Position numbers and translations under genes: made by a program. From contig CAIVVS010000049.1 in NCBI GenBank assembly GCA_903909415.1, positions 1 through 29,853 of the forward strand: a DNA stretch of 29,853 bases. Direction: 5' to 3'. This document shows positions 16,061 through 25,107 of this stretch, one piece after another. Numbering within the stretch: position 1 is the stretch's first letter; each line of letters begins with the position of its first letter. The notes beneath the pieces are model-generated. The model was not told the DNA's origin. It worked only from the letters and a program-made list of their open reading frames with translations, and searched no databases. Source of the stretch: an uncultured Pseudomonadota bacterium. GTDB taxonomy: Bacteria; Pseudomonadota; Gammaproteobacteria; Burkholderiales; SG8-39.

Positions 16061-16066
16061 ATTCTA
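16061..16066 (-). promoter_or_regulatory. Possible -10 element for the CnbZ-like gene
   Basis: On the minus strand the hexamer reads TAGAAT, followed by GGCGCG, 36 bases before ATG 16025. The same GGCGCG follows the AATAAT box upstream of livK. No good -35 is visible. On the plus strand of this 237-base divergent region, TTGACC (16135-16140) and GATAAC (16156-16161) might serve the LLM genes, but their spacing is only 15 bases. Confidence 0.3.
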
Positions 16067-16262
16067 GCGGTACATGCGCCCGTGAACGCGCCGCAAACCC
16101 GGGCCAGCGCACCCTCCTTGGCGAGCCGTGCGCCTTGACCCTGCGTGTACGGGTGGATAACCTCGACTATGCTGCTTGCACCCTGCGCGCCTGCGCCCAG
16201 CAGTGCAACCGCGCACGCACCCTCGCACCCACCCCATCCCACGCACGCATCCAAGGCCCACC

Positions 16263-17249
16263 ATGTCGCTAGGCGTCTATTTCGACGGATTCAGTTCCAC
16301 CAGGGAAATGCTGGAGGTGTCCGCCGCCGCGGAAGCCGCTGGCGCGGACAGCCTGTGGTTCGCCCAGCACATGGGCTTCCGCGAGGCCATGGTCTGGGCC
16401 ACGGCCGCGGTCAGCGTGACCAGCCGCATCCGCCTGGTGCCGACAGCGATCACGCCCTACCTGTGGCCGCCGCTTCCCGTCGCCATGTCGATGGCCAGCC
16501 TGATCGAGTACGGCGGCCCGCGCATGTCGCTGGCGGTGTCGGTGGGCAACGTGCTGAACCTGGCCGAGTCCGGCCAGACGCCGGAGAAGCCGGTGCGCGC
16601 AATCCGCGAGTACGTCGAGGCGCTGCGCGCGCTGTGGGCCGGTGAGCCGGTGACGCAGGAGGGGCTCATCAACCAGCTGCGCGGCGCGCGCATGAACTTC
16701 GAGCGTGGCTGCCGTTGCCCGCTGTACGTCGCCTCCACCGGCCCGCAGGTGCTCAAGCTGGCCGGCGAGATCGGTGACGGCGTGCTGCTGTCGGGCGCGC
16801 TGACGGTGGAGTCCTGCCGGCAGATGCTGGCGCATGCCGAGGCCGGGCGCGAGGCCGCCGGACGGCCGCACGACGCGATCCGCCGCGCGGGCTTCATCCT
16901 GCTGTCCATCGACCGCGACGGCCATGTAGCGCGCCAGGCCATGCTCAAGCGCCTGGCCTTCCTGTTCCGCAGCAAGGGCCACGCAGCCAACATCGCCACC
17001 GCCAACCTGGGCATCGACCACGCCGCGATCATGGCCTGCTATGCGCGCCACGAACCCGAGGCGGCACTGGCCTACCTGCCCGAGGAAGCGGCGACGCGCT
17101 TCGCGGTCGCGGGCACGCCGGCCGAGTGCCGCGACCAGCTCGCCGCCTACCTCAAGTCCGGCATGGACGAGCCGGTGATCGAGGTCGCGGGCGATGCGGC
17201 GCAGCGCGCGCTGGCGATCGAGGTGATACGCGAAGTGTCGGGAAAATGA
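16263..17249 (+). CDS. LLM-class (luciferase-like) flavin-dependent oxidoreductase
   Basis: A 328-residue TIM-barrel protein of the bacterial luciferase/F420-reductase superfamily. Landmarks are LEVSAAAEAAGADSLWFAQH near residue 20, SRIRLVPTAITPY, LAVSVGNVLNLAES, a YVEALRALWAGEPV segment and PLYVASTGPQVLKLAGEIGDGV. Such proteins use FMN or F420 to oxidise organic substrates. No flavin reductase gene is present in the window. It is followed after 7 bases by a paralogue of exactly the same length, and then a glutathione transferase gene, so the three probably form an operon. Substrate unknown. Confidence 0.88.
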   Translation: MSLGVYFDGFSSTREMLEVSAAAEAAGADSLWFAQHMGFREAMVWATAAVSVTSRIRLVPTAITPYLWPPLPVAMSMASLIEYGGPRMSLAVSVGNVLNLAESGQTPEKPVRAIREYVEALRALWAGEPVTQEGLINQLRGARMNFERGCRCPLYVASTGPQVLKLAGEIGDGVLLSGALTVESCRQMLAHAEAGREAAGRPHDAIRRAGFILLSIDRDGHVARQAMLKRLAFLFRSKGHAANIATANLGIDHAAIMACYARHEPEAALAYLPEEAATRFAVAGTPAECRDQLAAYLKSGMDEPVIEVAGDAAQRALAIEVIREVSGK

Positions 17250-17256
17250 GCGGCCG

Positions 17257-18243
17257 ATGAACACCAAGCGCATCGGCATCCGCTTCGAAGGCTTCGAGAC
17301 CCTGGCGCAGGCGCGCGAACTCGCGGTGCGCGCGGAGGCCGCCGGCGCCTCCAGCGTCTGGGTCACGCAGCACCTGGGCGGGCGCGACATCGCCGCGCTG
17401 TCCACCGCGATCGCGGTGGACACGACGCGCATCCGCATCGTGCCGTCCAACATCTCGCCCTTCATCGCGCACCCGACCACCACGGCGATGGCGCTGGCGA
17501 CCCTGGCCGAGCTGGCGCCGGGGCGCATCGCCGCCTCGGTGGGCATCGGCAATGCGCTGGATCTGGGCAAGTCGGGTGTCGCGCCCAAGGACAGCGAGGA
17601 CGCGGTGTGCGACTTCGTGGCGGGCCTGCAGGCGCTGCTCGCCGGCGGACCGGTGCAGCGCGAGGGCCGCACCTACAAGCTGGATGGCGCGAAGCTCGCC
17701 GCACCGCCCTCCTCGCCGCCCGCCTCGGCAGTGCCGCTCTACATCACCGCGCTCGAACCCGGCATCGCGGCGCGCGCCGCGGGCGTGGGCGCGGCGCTGC
17801 AGCTGTCCGCCGGCTTCTCGCCCGAGTTCGCCAGGCGCTGCGTCGATGCTTATGCGACGGCACCCAATGGCAAGACCGTGCCCGGCCGCGCCGGCTTCGC
17901 GTACTTCGGCACCGACGAATCGTCCTCGTTCGAAGGCGTGCGCCGCAAGCTCGCCTACCTGTTCCGCAACCGGCTGATGGCGGACAACCTGCGGATGTCC
18001 GGCCTGCCGATCGACCAGGCGGCCATCATCGAAGCGGTCGCGCGCAACGACCTGGACGCCGCCACGCGCATGGTGCCGGACGAAGCCGTCGGCGCCTTTG
18101 CGATCACCGGCAACCACATGCAGTGCCTGGCGATCGCGCAGCGCTTTTTCGACGCCGGGCTGGACGAGCTGCTGATCAACGTCGGCAGCACCGAGGCGGA
18201 GATCACCGCCGCGCTCGCGCTCATCACCGCAGTCAATGCCTGA
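17257..18243 (+). CDS. LLM-class (luciferase-like) flavin-dependent oxidoreductase, paralogue
   Basis: A 328-residue luciferase-like protein, aligned along its whole length with the preceding gene: ELAVRAEAAGASSVWVTQHL matches EVSAAAEAAGADSLWFAQHM, TRIRIVPSNISPF matches SRIRLVPTAITPY, and AASVGIGNALDLGKS matches LAVSVGNVLNLAES. The two are clearly diverged, so the duplication is old. ATG 17257 lies seven bases after the previous stop. The pair could form a heterodimer like LuxA/LuxB, or act on successive substrates; the sequence does not decide. Confidence 0.88.
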   Translation: MNTKRIGIRFEGFETLAQARELAVRAEAAGASSVWVTQHLGGRDIAALSTAIAVDTTRIRIVPSNISPFIAHPTTTAMALATLAELAPGRIAASVGIGNALDLGKSGVAPKDSEDAVCDFVAGLQALLAGGPVQREGRTYKLDGAKLAAPPSSPPASAVPLYITALEPGIAARAAGVGAALQLSAGFSPEFARRCVDAYATAPNGKTVPGRAGFAYFGTDESSSFEGVRRKLAYLFRNRLMADNLRMSGLPIDQAAIIEAVARNDLDAATRMVPDEAVGAFAITGNHMQCLAIAQRFFDAGLDELLINVGSTEAEITAALALITAVNA

Positions 18244-18256
18244 ACCTGGACAAACC

Positions 18257-18883
18257 ATGCTCACCATCTACGGCCGCAAGAACTCCTCCAACGTGCAGAA
18301 GGTGCTGTGGTGCTGCGACGAGATCGGCATCACCTACAAGCGCATCGACATGGGCCGCGAGTTCGGCGGCAACCGCGAGGCGCCTTACCTCGCGAAGAAC
18401 CCGAACGGCACGGTGCCCGCCATCGTCGAGGACGACGGGTTCACGCTGTGGGAGTCGAACGCGATCATCCGTTACCTCGGCCGCAAGTACGGCCCGGTGG
18501 GCTTCGTGCCGTCCGACCCGCGCGCCATGGGCATCGCCGACCAGTGGATGGACTGGCAGGTGAACAGCCTGCACAGCGCGTTCGCGCCGCTGTTCCATGC
18601 GCTGGTGCGCGACCCGCCCGAGCACCGCAAGCCCGAGGCGATCGAGAAGGCGCGCGCCGAGACCGAGCGCCACCTGATGATGCTGGACCGCCACCTGCAG
18701 GGCTCGCGCTTCGTCGCCGGCGATGCGTTCAGCGTGGCCGACATCCCGGTGGGCATCTACGCCTACCGCTGGCCGCAGTTCGAGGGCATCACGCGCGCAC
18801 CCATGCCGGCGCTGGAGCGCTGGTACGGCGAGCTGCAGGCGCGCGCGCCGTTCCGCCAGCATGTGATGGTCGGGCTGGCCTGA
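18257..18883 (+). CDS. Glutathione S-transferase family protein
   Basis: A 208-residue cytosolic GST. The N-terminal thioredoxin-like domain has KNSSNVQKVLWCCDEIG (catalytic Ser/Cys region), NPNGTVPAI with the cis-proline, and LWESNAIIRYL for glutathione gamma-glutamyl binding. The C-terminal helical domain has FVAGDAFSVADIPVGI, the conserved N-capping motif. ATG 18257 gives the standard GST N terminus; an in-frame ATG at 18236 would overlap the previous gene. It may conjugate or detoxify an intermediate made by the upstream LLM enzymes, which is inference from position. Confidence 0.9.
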   Translation: MLTIYGRKNSSNVQKVLWCCDEIGITYKRIDMGREFGGNREAPYLAKNPNGTVPAIVEDDGFTLWESNAIIRYLGRKYGPVGFVPSDPRAMGIADQWMDWQVNSLHSAFAPLFHALVRDPPEHRKPEAIEKARAETERHLMMLDRHLQGSRFVAGDAFSVADIPVGIYAYRWPQFEGITRAPMPALERWYGELQARAPFRQHVMVGLA

Positions 18884-18904
18884 TACGCCGCACCGGGCGG
18901 GAAT

Positions 18905-18954
18905 GCTGATTTATTGAATTAAATCAGCCACTTATGTTGTTTTCGGCCATTTCC
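18905..18954. repeat. Interspersed repeat, copy 2, with stem-loop
   Basis: The core at 18922-18954 matches copy 1 at 6727-6760. Here it includes a perfect 9-bp inverted repeat, GCTGATTTA (18905-18913) and TAAATCAGC (18920-18928), with a 6-base loop. On the minus strand an 8-codon frame (ATG...TGA) ends inside the stem. The stem could also terminate the GST operon. Confidence 0.75.
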
Positions 18955-18963
18955 TGCTCGCCG

Positions 18964-19060
18964 AACGACGCTGGATTCCCGCTTTCGCGGGAATGACAGT
19001 GCCCGTGAAGCCATCGTTCCGGACGCCACCGCGGGTGGCGAGCCGGAATCCAGCGTCGTT
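18964..19060. repeat. 97-bp composite REP-like inverted repeat
   Basis: Perfect 16-base arms AACGACGCTGGATTCC (18964-18979) and GGAATCCAGCGTCGTT (19045-19060) enclose two inner hairpins. One is the ATTCCC-N8-GGGAAT palindrome at 18975-18994. The other is TTCCGG...CCGGAA with CGCCACC...GGTGGCG nested within, at 19017-19048. The element lies just past the 3' end of the Bug gene at 19076. It has the architecture of a paired REP element, but I do not recognise a named family. Confidence 0.75.
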
Positions 19061-19075
19061 GCAGTACCGCCGACG

Positions 19076-20053
19076 CTAGTCGACCTTGATCCCGGCCGTC
19101 TTCACCACCTTCTCCCAGCGCAGCCAGTCCTCGCGGATCTGCGCGGCGTACTGCTCCGGCGTGTTGCCCACCGGCTCGATGCCCAGCACCGCATAGCGCT
19201 CCTTGAGGATGGGCTCGCCCAGCACCGCGGCGACTTCCTTGTGCAGGCGGTCCACCACCGGGCGCGGCGTCTTGGCCGGCGCGAGGATGCCGGTCCAGGA
19301 ATCCACCACGAAGCCGGACAGGCCGCTCTCGGCGAAGGTGGGCACGTCCGGCAGCGAGGACGAGCGCTTGGAGCTGGACACGCCCAGCGCCTTGATCTTG
19401 CCGGCCTTCACGTGCTGCTGCGAGCTGGCCACCGCGGTGTACACCAGCGGGATCTGCCCGGCGATCACGTCGATGATGGCCTGCCCGCCGCCCTTGTAGC
19501 CGACGTGCTGCCAGTTCAGGCCATAGCGCTGCGTGAGCAGCTCGCCCGCGAGGTGCGGCGTGCCGCCTATGCCCGAGGAACCGTAGGACAGCTTGTTCGG
19601 GTTGGCCTTGGACCAGGCGATCAGCTCGCTCATGTTGTTGGCCTGCACCGAGGGATGCGCCACCACCACCAGGATGGCGTCGCCCAGCTTGGTGACCGGC
19701 GCGAAGTCGCGGAAGGTGTCGAAGGGCAGCTTGGAGAAGGTGTGCGGGTTGACCACCATGGTGCCGTCGAAGCCGACCAGCAGCGTGTGGCCGTCGGGCT
19801 CGGCCTTGGCGACCAGTTCCGCAGCGATGTTGCCGGAGGCGCCGGCGCGGTTCTCCACCACCACCTGCTGGCCCACGCGCAGCGCGAGCCGGTCGGCCAC
19901 GGCGCGCGCGCTGGTGTCGGCCACGCCGCCGGCGGCGAAGCCCACCACCAGCCGGACCGGCTTGGAGGGAAAGGCCTGTGCGATTGCCGCCTGGGGCAGG
20001 GCGAACAGCGCAGGAACAAGCGCGGCGATCAGCGAAAGGCGCGACGGTTTCAT
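19076..20053 (-). CDS. Bug-family (TctC-like) periplasmic solute-binding protein
   Basis: A 325-residue Bug receptor. ATG 20053 has a strong AAGGAGGAG site and opens a signal peptide ending QAAIAQA. Motifs are VVGFAAGGVADTSARA, VVVENRAGASGNIA, DGHTLLVGFDGT, VGYKGGGQAIIDVIAG and SSSLPDVPTFAESGL. It is monocistronic in appearance and divergent from ettA (104 bases between). GCTATCAGG at 20085-20093 also occurs upstream of the Bug gene at 3722 and may contain a -10 box. Ligand unknown. Confidence 0.9.
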   Translation of the reverse strand: MKPSRLSLIAALVPALFALPQAAIAQAFPSKPVRLVVGFAAGGVADTSARAVADRLALRVGQQVVVENRAGASGNIAAELVAKAEPDGHTLLVGFDGTMVVNPHTFSKLPFDTFRDFAPVTKLGDAILVVVAHPSVQANNMSELIAWSKANPNKLSYGSSGIGGTPHLAGELLTQRYGLNWQHVGYKGGGQAIIDVIAGQIPLVYTAVASSQQHVKAGKIKALGVSSSKRSSSLPDVPTFAESGLSGFVVDSWTGILAPAKTPRPVVDRLHKEVAAVLGEPILKERYAVLGIEPVGNTPEQYAAQIREDWLRWEKVVKTAGIKVD

Positions 20054-20157
20054 GTGGGTGACTCCTCCTTGGTGTGGACGCGATGCTATCAGGGTGTTCA
20101 GGAGTAAGCTTGCGGCCTCGCTGGATTCCGACACCCGTTCCATACCGAAAAACCACC

Positions 20158-21828
<1,671 letters not shown>

Positions 21829-21835
21829 ACACCAA

Positions 21836-21855
21836 CGCGCCGCGAAAGCGGCGCG
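21836..21855 (+). terminator. Hairpin after ettA with GAAA tetraloop
   Basis: A perfect 8-bp stem (21836-21843 with 21848-21855) closes a GAAA loop, 8 bases after the ettA stop. No strong T-run follows. It is a likely ettA terminator. Confidence 0.6.
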
Positions 21856-21872
21856 CATACATTGTGGGGATC

Positions 21873-21894
21873 AACAAGGGGGCCACCCCTTGTT
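21873..21894. terminator. Second hairpin in the convergent region
   Basis: AACAAGGGG (21873-21881) and CCCCTTGTT (21886-21894) form a perfect 9-bp stem with a 4-base loop. The stem is symmetric for both strands, so it could stop transcription from ettA and from the opposing protease-homologue gene. Confidence 0.6.
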
Positions 21895-21939
21895 CGTCAC
21901 CTGCGGTCCGGCCCCCTTCCGAACGGGACGACGGCCGGT

Positions 21940-22929
21940 TCAGTGCATCTGCGGCTTCGCGAGCAGATCGTTCCGGTCGAGCGACCGGACCTTCACGCGC
22001 ACGATCTCCCCCTTGCGCCCCAGCGTCAGCGGCACCTCCACCCCGGCCGCGCCCAGGCGCCACACCTTGCGGTACAGGTCCGCCAGCCGCGTCACGCGCT
22101 CGCCGGCCACGTCGATCACCAGGTCACCCGCGCGCACGCCGGCGCGCGCCGCCGGGCCGCCATCGGCGGTGCCGGTGACGCCGACATGGCTGTCCACTTC
22201 CGCCGCGTACAGGCCCATCCACGGACGCGGTGCACCGCCGGCGCGCCCGGTGCTGAGCATGTCCCCGATGATGTCGTCGAGCAGGTCGATGGGCACGAAC
22301 ATGTTGCCCTGGTCGGCCTGGCCGCCCAGTGATTCCTTGTCCTGCACCAGCAGCGATCCCAGGCCGATCAACCGGCCGGACGTGTCCACCAGCGCGGTAC
22401 CGCCCCACTGGGGATGCGCGGGCGTGGTGAACAGCGCCTCGTCCAGCAGGTACTCCCAGGAGCCGGCGAACTCGCGGCGCGCGACCAGCTTGGCCTTGAG
22501 CGAATGCGGCGCGCCGCCATGGCCGAGCACGAACAATGGATCGCCCACCGCGGCGCCCAGCGCGCTGCCGCGCGGCATCACCGGCAGCCCTAGGCGCTTC
22601 CAGTCACCCAGCGGCTGCACCAGGCCGAAGCCGGTGGCCTGGTCGTAGGCCAGCGGGTGGCCGGCGAGCACGTCGCCGCGGTTGGTGGTGAGCCAGATCG
22701 CCTCGGCCTCGGTCACCAGGTAGCCGATGGTGAGGATCAGCCCGTCCTCGCGGATCACCACGCCGTTGCCGGCGCGTTCCGTGCCCAGCACGCCGGCGGT
22801 GAAGGCGCGCTCCGGTACCTCGGCGCGCATCAGCACCATGGCGTCGAACGCGGCATCCAGGTCGAAGCGCGCATCGGCCGCGGTCGGCCTCAGGCTGTCG
22901 GGAAACGCCCACTGGGTGGTCTTGGCCAT
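21940..22929 (-). CDS. HtrA/DegP-like (S1C) protease homologue lacking the catalytic triad, with PDZ domain
   Basis: A 329-residue protein with the fold landmarks of trypsin-like S1C proteases followed by one PDZ domain. GNGVVIREDGLILTIGYLV aligns with the HtrA GSGVII...ILTNxHVV region but has Tyr70 in place of the catalytic His. DQATGFGLV aligns with DxxTDLAVL and has Gly100 in place of the Asp. AHPQWGGTALVD aligns with PGNSGGPLV and has Trp175 in place of the Ser. All three triad positions are therefore changed. The PDZ domain runs from about 235 to 315 (GPAARAGVRAGDLVIDVAGE). No signal peptide is visible. A role in peptide binding or scaffolding is inferred. It is divergent from the M48-like lipoprotein gene. 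Confidence 0.75.
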   Translation of the reverse strand: MAKTTQWAFPDSLRPTAADARFDLDAAFDAMVLMRAEVPERAFTAGVLGTERAGNGVVIREDGLILTIGYLVTEAEAIWLTTNRGDVLAGHPLAYDQATGFGLVQPLGDWKRLGLPVMPRGSALGAAVGDPLFVLGHGGAPHSLKAKLVARREFAGSWEYLLDEALFTTPAHPQWGGTALVDTSGRLIGLGSLLVQDKESLGGQADQGNMFVPIDLLDDIIGDMLSTGRAGGAPRPWMGLYAAEVDSHVGVTGTADGGPAARAGVRAGDLVIDVAGERVTRLADLYRKVWRLGAAGVEVPLTLGRKGEIVRVKVRSLDRNDLLAKPQMH

Positions 22930-23087
22930 GTTGCTCGCAATCGCAATCAGGAAGCGCGGTTCAGGGTTGCGCCGAATGTTACCCGAAGCGGTGGAGGCGC
23001 CACCCCATGGATCACGCACCACCGCGGCGCGTGCGATCCGGCCGCCTTGCTGCCGTGCAGCGCGATACCATTGGGCCGTCCGCATCG

Positions 23088-24062
23088 ATGCAAGCGGACA
23101 CCTCCCCCATGCCGCCGACCACCCCCTGCCGCCAGACCCCGACCGCGCCCGCGCGCGCCGGCGTGCGCGTGGTCGTGCAGGCCGGCGCCCTTGCCTGCGT
23201 GCTGCTGGTCACCGGCTGCGCGAGCACCGGCGAGGAAGGCTATGCGCCGCGATCGCTGGCCGATGCCTACACCGAGGTGCAGACCCAGATCAGCATGATC
23301 ACGGTGCCTGACGGCGAGCGTGGCTGCGCCGAGTTCGACTGCCTGGCGCGCATGGACTTCGACCGCCGCGTGGCACGGCTGGGCGCGCAACTGGACGCGG
23401 CCGCGCAGCTCGAGTTCCCGACGCTGGCCGCGCGCGTGCCGTCCTTCACCTTCAACGTGGTGGAGAAGACCGAGCCGGGCACCGCCTCCACGGCGGGCGG
23501 GCGCGTGCTGGTGCTGCGGCCGGTGTCGGCGATCGCGCTGCACGACGAGGCGCTCGCCTTCCTGCTGGCGCGCGAGATGGGGCACGTGATCGCCGAGCAC
23601 CACGACGAGAACGTGACCACCGGCATCCTGATCTCGCTGGTCGCGCAGGTGTTCCTGCCGGTGGCCAACCTGCCGCGGCTGTTCGGCGCCCTGATGGCGG
23701 GCGGGGCCGGTGCCAGTGCGGGCACCGGCATTGCCTCGGCCGCGGCCAATGCCTCGATGACCGCGGCGTCCTTCGCCAGCACGCGGGTGCTGGTGCGCTC
23801 CTACAAGCCGCGCCAGCGCGCCGAGGCCGACGACATCGCGCTGCGCCTGCTCGCGCGCACCGGCGTGAACCACGCCGCCGTGCTCGCGGCCTTCACCGCC
23901 GCCGGCATGGCGGGGCCGCCGACGGACTGGATGGAGGAACTGCGCGCCTCGGTGGAACGCCTCGCGCCGCAGGCCGACGCGGCGGCGGTCGCGCCCCTGG
24001 CGGCCACGCCGGGCCAGGTTGCCGGCGCGGCGCATACCGGCCCGGCGCGCGCCGATCCCTGA
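23088..24062 (+). CDS. M48-type metalloprotease homologue, lipoprotein, with altered HExxH
   Basis: A 324-residue predicted lipoprotein; the lipobox is LLVTGC, near residue 43 with this start. The M48 zinc motif reads REMGH rather than HEMGH: Arg162 replaces the first zinc His, through a CGC codon that is one base away from CAC. Glu163, His166 and the third-ligand motif RAEADD (Glu246) remain. Loss of one zinc ligand probably abolishes peptidase activity. A hydrophobic, Ala/Gly-rich segment lies around residues 205-225 (LMAGGAGASAGTGIA), as in BepA/LoiP-like proteins. The start is uncertain; ATG 23109 is also possible and neither has a clear ribosome-binding site. Likely anchored in an envelope membrane. 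Confidence 0.75.
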   Translation: MQADTSPMPPTTPCRQTPTAPARAGVRVVVQAGALACVLLVTGCASTGEEGYAPRSLADAYTEVQTQISMITVPDGERGCAEFDCLARMDFDRRVARLGAQLDAAAQLEFPTLAARVPSFTFNVVEKTEPGTASTAGGRVLVLRPVSAIALHDEALAFLLAREMGHVIAEHHDENVTTGILISLVAQVFLPVANLPRLFGALMAGGAGASAGTGIASAAANASMTAASFASTRVLVRSYKPRQRAEADDIALRLLARTGVNHAAVLAAFTAAGMAGPPTDWMEELRASVERLAPQADAAAVAPLAATPGQVAGAAHTGPARADP

Positions 24063-24089
24063 GTCGATCCCTGAGCCGATCCCCGGGCG

Positions 24090-24689
24090 CTAGTCCACGT
24101 CGGCGGGGCCGGGGACGCGCTTGCGTCCGTGCCACATCGCGGCGACCAGGTTCTCCCGATGGCGCAGCGACGCGAACAGCGCGCCGCACACATGCACCGC
24201 GACCAGCACCAGCAGCGCATCGGCGAAGAACGCATGCGTCTCCTCGACCCAGGCGATGCCCCAGTACGCGTCGGTGGTGTACAGCCAGCCGCTGGCCCCG
24301 GCCAGCGCCACGGTGACGAGCAGCGCGACGATCATCCAGGCGCCCAGCGGGTTGTGGCCGACGTGGCGCGGCTCGCGGCCGGTGAACACCTGCTTCGCGT
24401 AGGCGACGGTCGCGGCGGGTCCGCGCACGAACTGCGTGAAGCGCGCATGGCGCGGTCCGGTGAACCCCCAGAGAAGCCGCACCACGACCACCGCCAGCGC
24501 GGCGTAGCCCAGCCATTCGTGCCAGCGACCGCCGCCCTCGCGCGTGATCCACGCCAGCGCGACGCTGGACACCAGCAGCCAGTGGCCGGCCCGCACCAGC
24601 GGGTCCCAGACCCGCGTCGTTTCCCCCGGCGTTCCGGCCGGCGTTGTGCCCGAGGGGCCGGCCGGCGCGGCGGCCGGCCTGTCAGCCAC
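24090..24689 (-). CDS. Cytochrome b561-type membrane protein
   Basis: A 199-residue integral membrane cytochrome b, like the b-subunits of Ni/Fe hydrogenases. Four hydrophobic segments are seen, with candidate haem His residues in VRAGHWLLVSS, RWHEWLGYAAL, GHNPLGAWM and EETHAFFADALLVLVAVHV. The start is GTG 24689: it overlaps the end of the PepSY gene in an 8-base GTGGCTGA overlap, which is typical translational coupling. A Pro/Ala-rich stretch of about 25 residues precedes the first membrane helix. It probably transfers electrons within the membrane; partners are not in the window. Confidence 0.88.
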   Translation of the reverse strand: MADRPAAAPAGPSGTTPAGTPGETTRVWDPLVRAGHWLLVSSVALAWITREGGGRWHEWLGYAALAVVVVRLLWGFTGPRHARFTQFVRGPAATVAYAKQVFTGREPRHVGHNPLGAWMIVALLVTVALAGASGWLYTTDAYWGIAWVEETHAFFADALLVLVAVHVCGALFASLRHRENLVAAMWHGRKRVPGPADVD

Positions 24690-24978
24690 GGTGGTCGCGC
24701 GAGCCCACCGGCACCGGCGCGAAGGTGCGCGGGTGGAAATAGGCCTCGACGCGCTCGCCCTTATCGGTAAGCGCGTACACCTCGTAGCAGCCACCATCCA
24801 CCTTGATGCGACGGATCTGCCAGCCCTTGTCCTTGAGTTCCTTCTCCAGCTTCTCCTGCGGCTGCCAGCCGGCCTGCGGGCCGGAGTCGCAGGTGGCGAG
24901 GCCCGTGGCCTGGGCCGGTGCGGACACGAACAGGGAGATGGCCGCGATCATCGCGAGCCGGTGGAGGCGCTGGAGCAT
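24682..24978 (-). CDS. PepSY-domain periplasmic protein
   Basis: A 98-residue secreted protein. A signal peptide (LHRLAMIAAISLFVSAPAQA) is followed by a single PepSY_2-type domain: LEKELKDKGWQIRRIKVDGGCYEVYALTDKGERVEAYFHP is the characteristic strand-turn pattern, with conserved Trp and the YEVYAxTDKG segment. ATG 24978 has an AAAGGAC site. Two cysteines (one in the ATCDSG segment, one in GGCYE) could form a disulfide. PepSY proteins often lie next to cytochrome b561 genes in Burkholderiales, and here the two genes overlap. Confidence 0.9.
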   Translation of the reverse strand: MLQRLHRLAMIAAISLFVSAPAQATGLATCDSGPQAGWQPQEKLEKELKDKGWQIRRIKVDGGCYEVYALTDKGERVEAYFHPRTFAPVPVGSRDHRG

Positions 24979-25042
24979 GGGGGCGTCCTTTCTATAGGTA
25001 CTTGGCGCGGCGGCCTGCATGACCGCCATGGCAAAAGCATAA

Positions 25043-25063
25043 CCGCGCCGTTCGCCGGCGCGG
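25043..25063 (-). terminator. Hairpin after the alpha/beta hydrolase gene
   Basis: A perfect 8-bp stem (25043-25050 with 25056-25063) and 5-base loop. On the minus strand it is followed by a T-rich stretch (TTATGCTTTT). It lies 45 bases after the hydrolase stop, so is a plausible terminator for that operon and separates it from the PepSY gene. Confidence 0.55.
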
Positions 25064-25107
25064 CCACTCTTGCACTTTGTTACACCCCGGGGCGGCCCCC
25101 GGCCCGC

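Noticed and set aside
16269..17672. 467-codon minus-strand frame opposite the LLM genes
   Set aside because: Shadow frame; both LLM proteins on the plus strand are well supported by family motifs.
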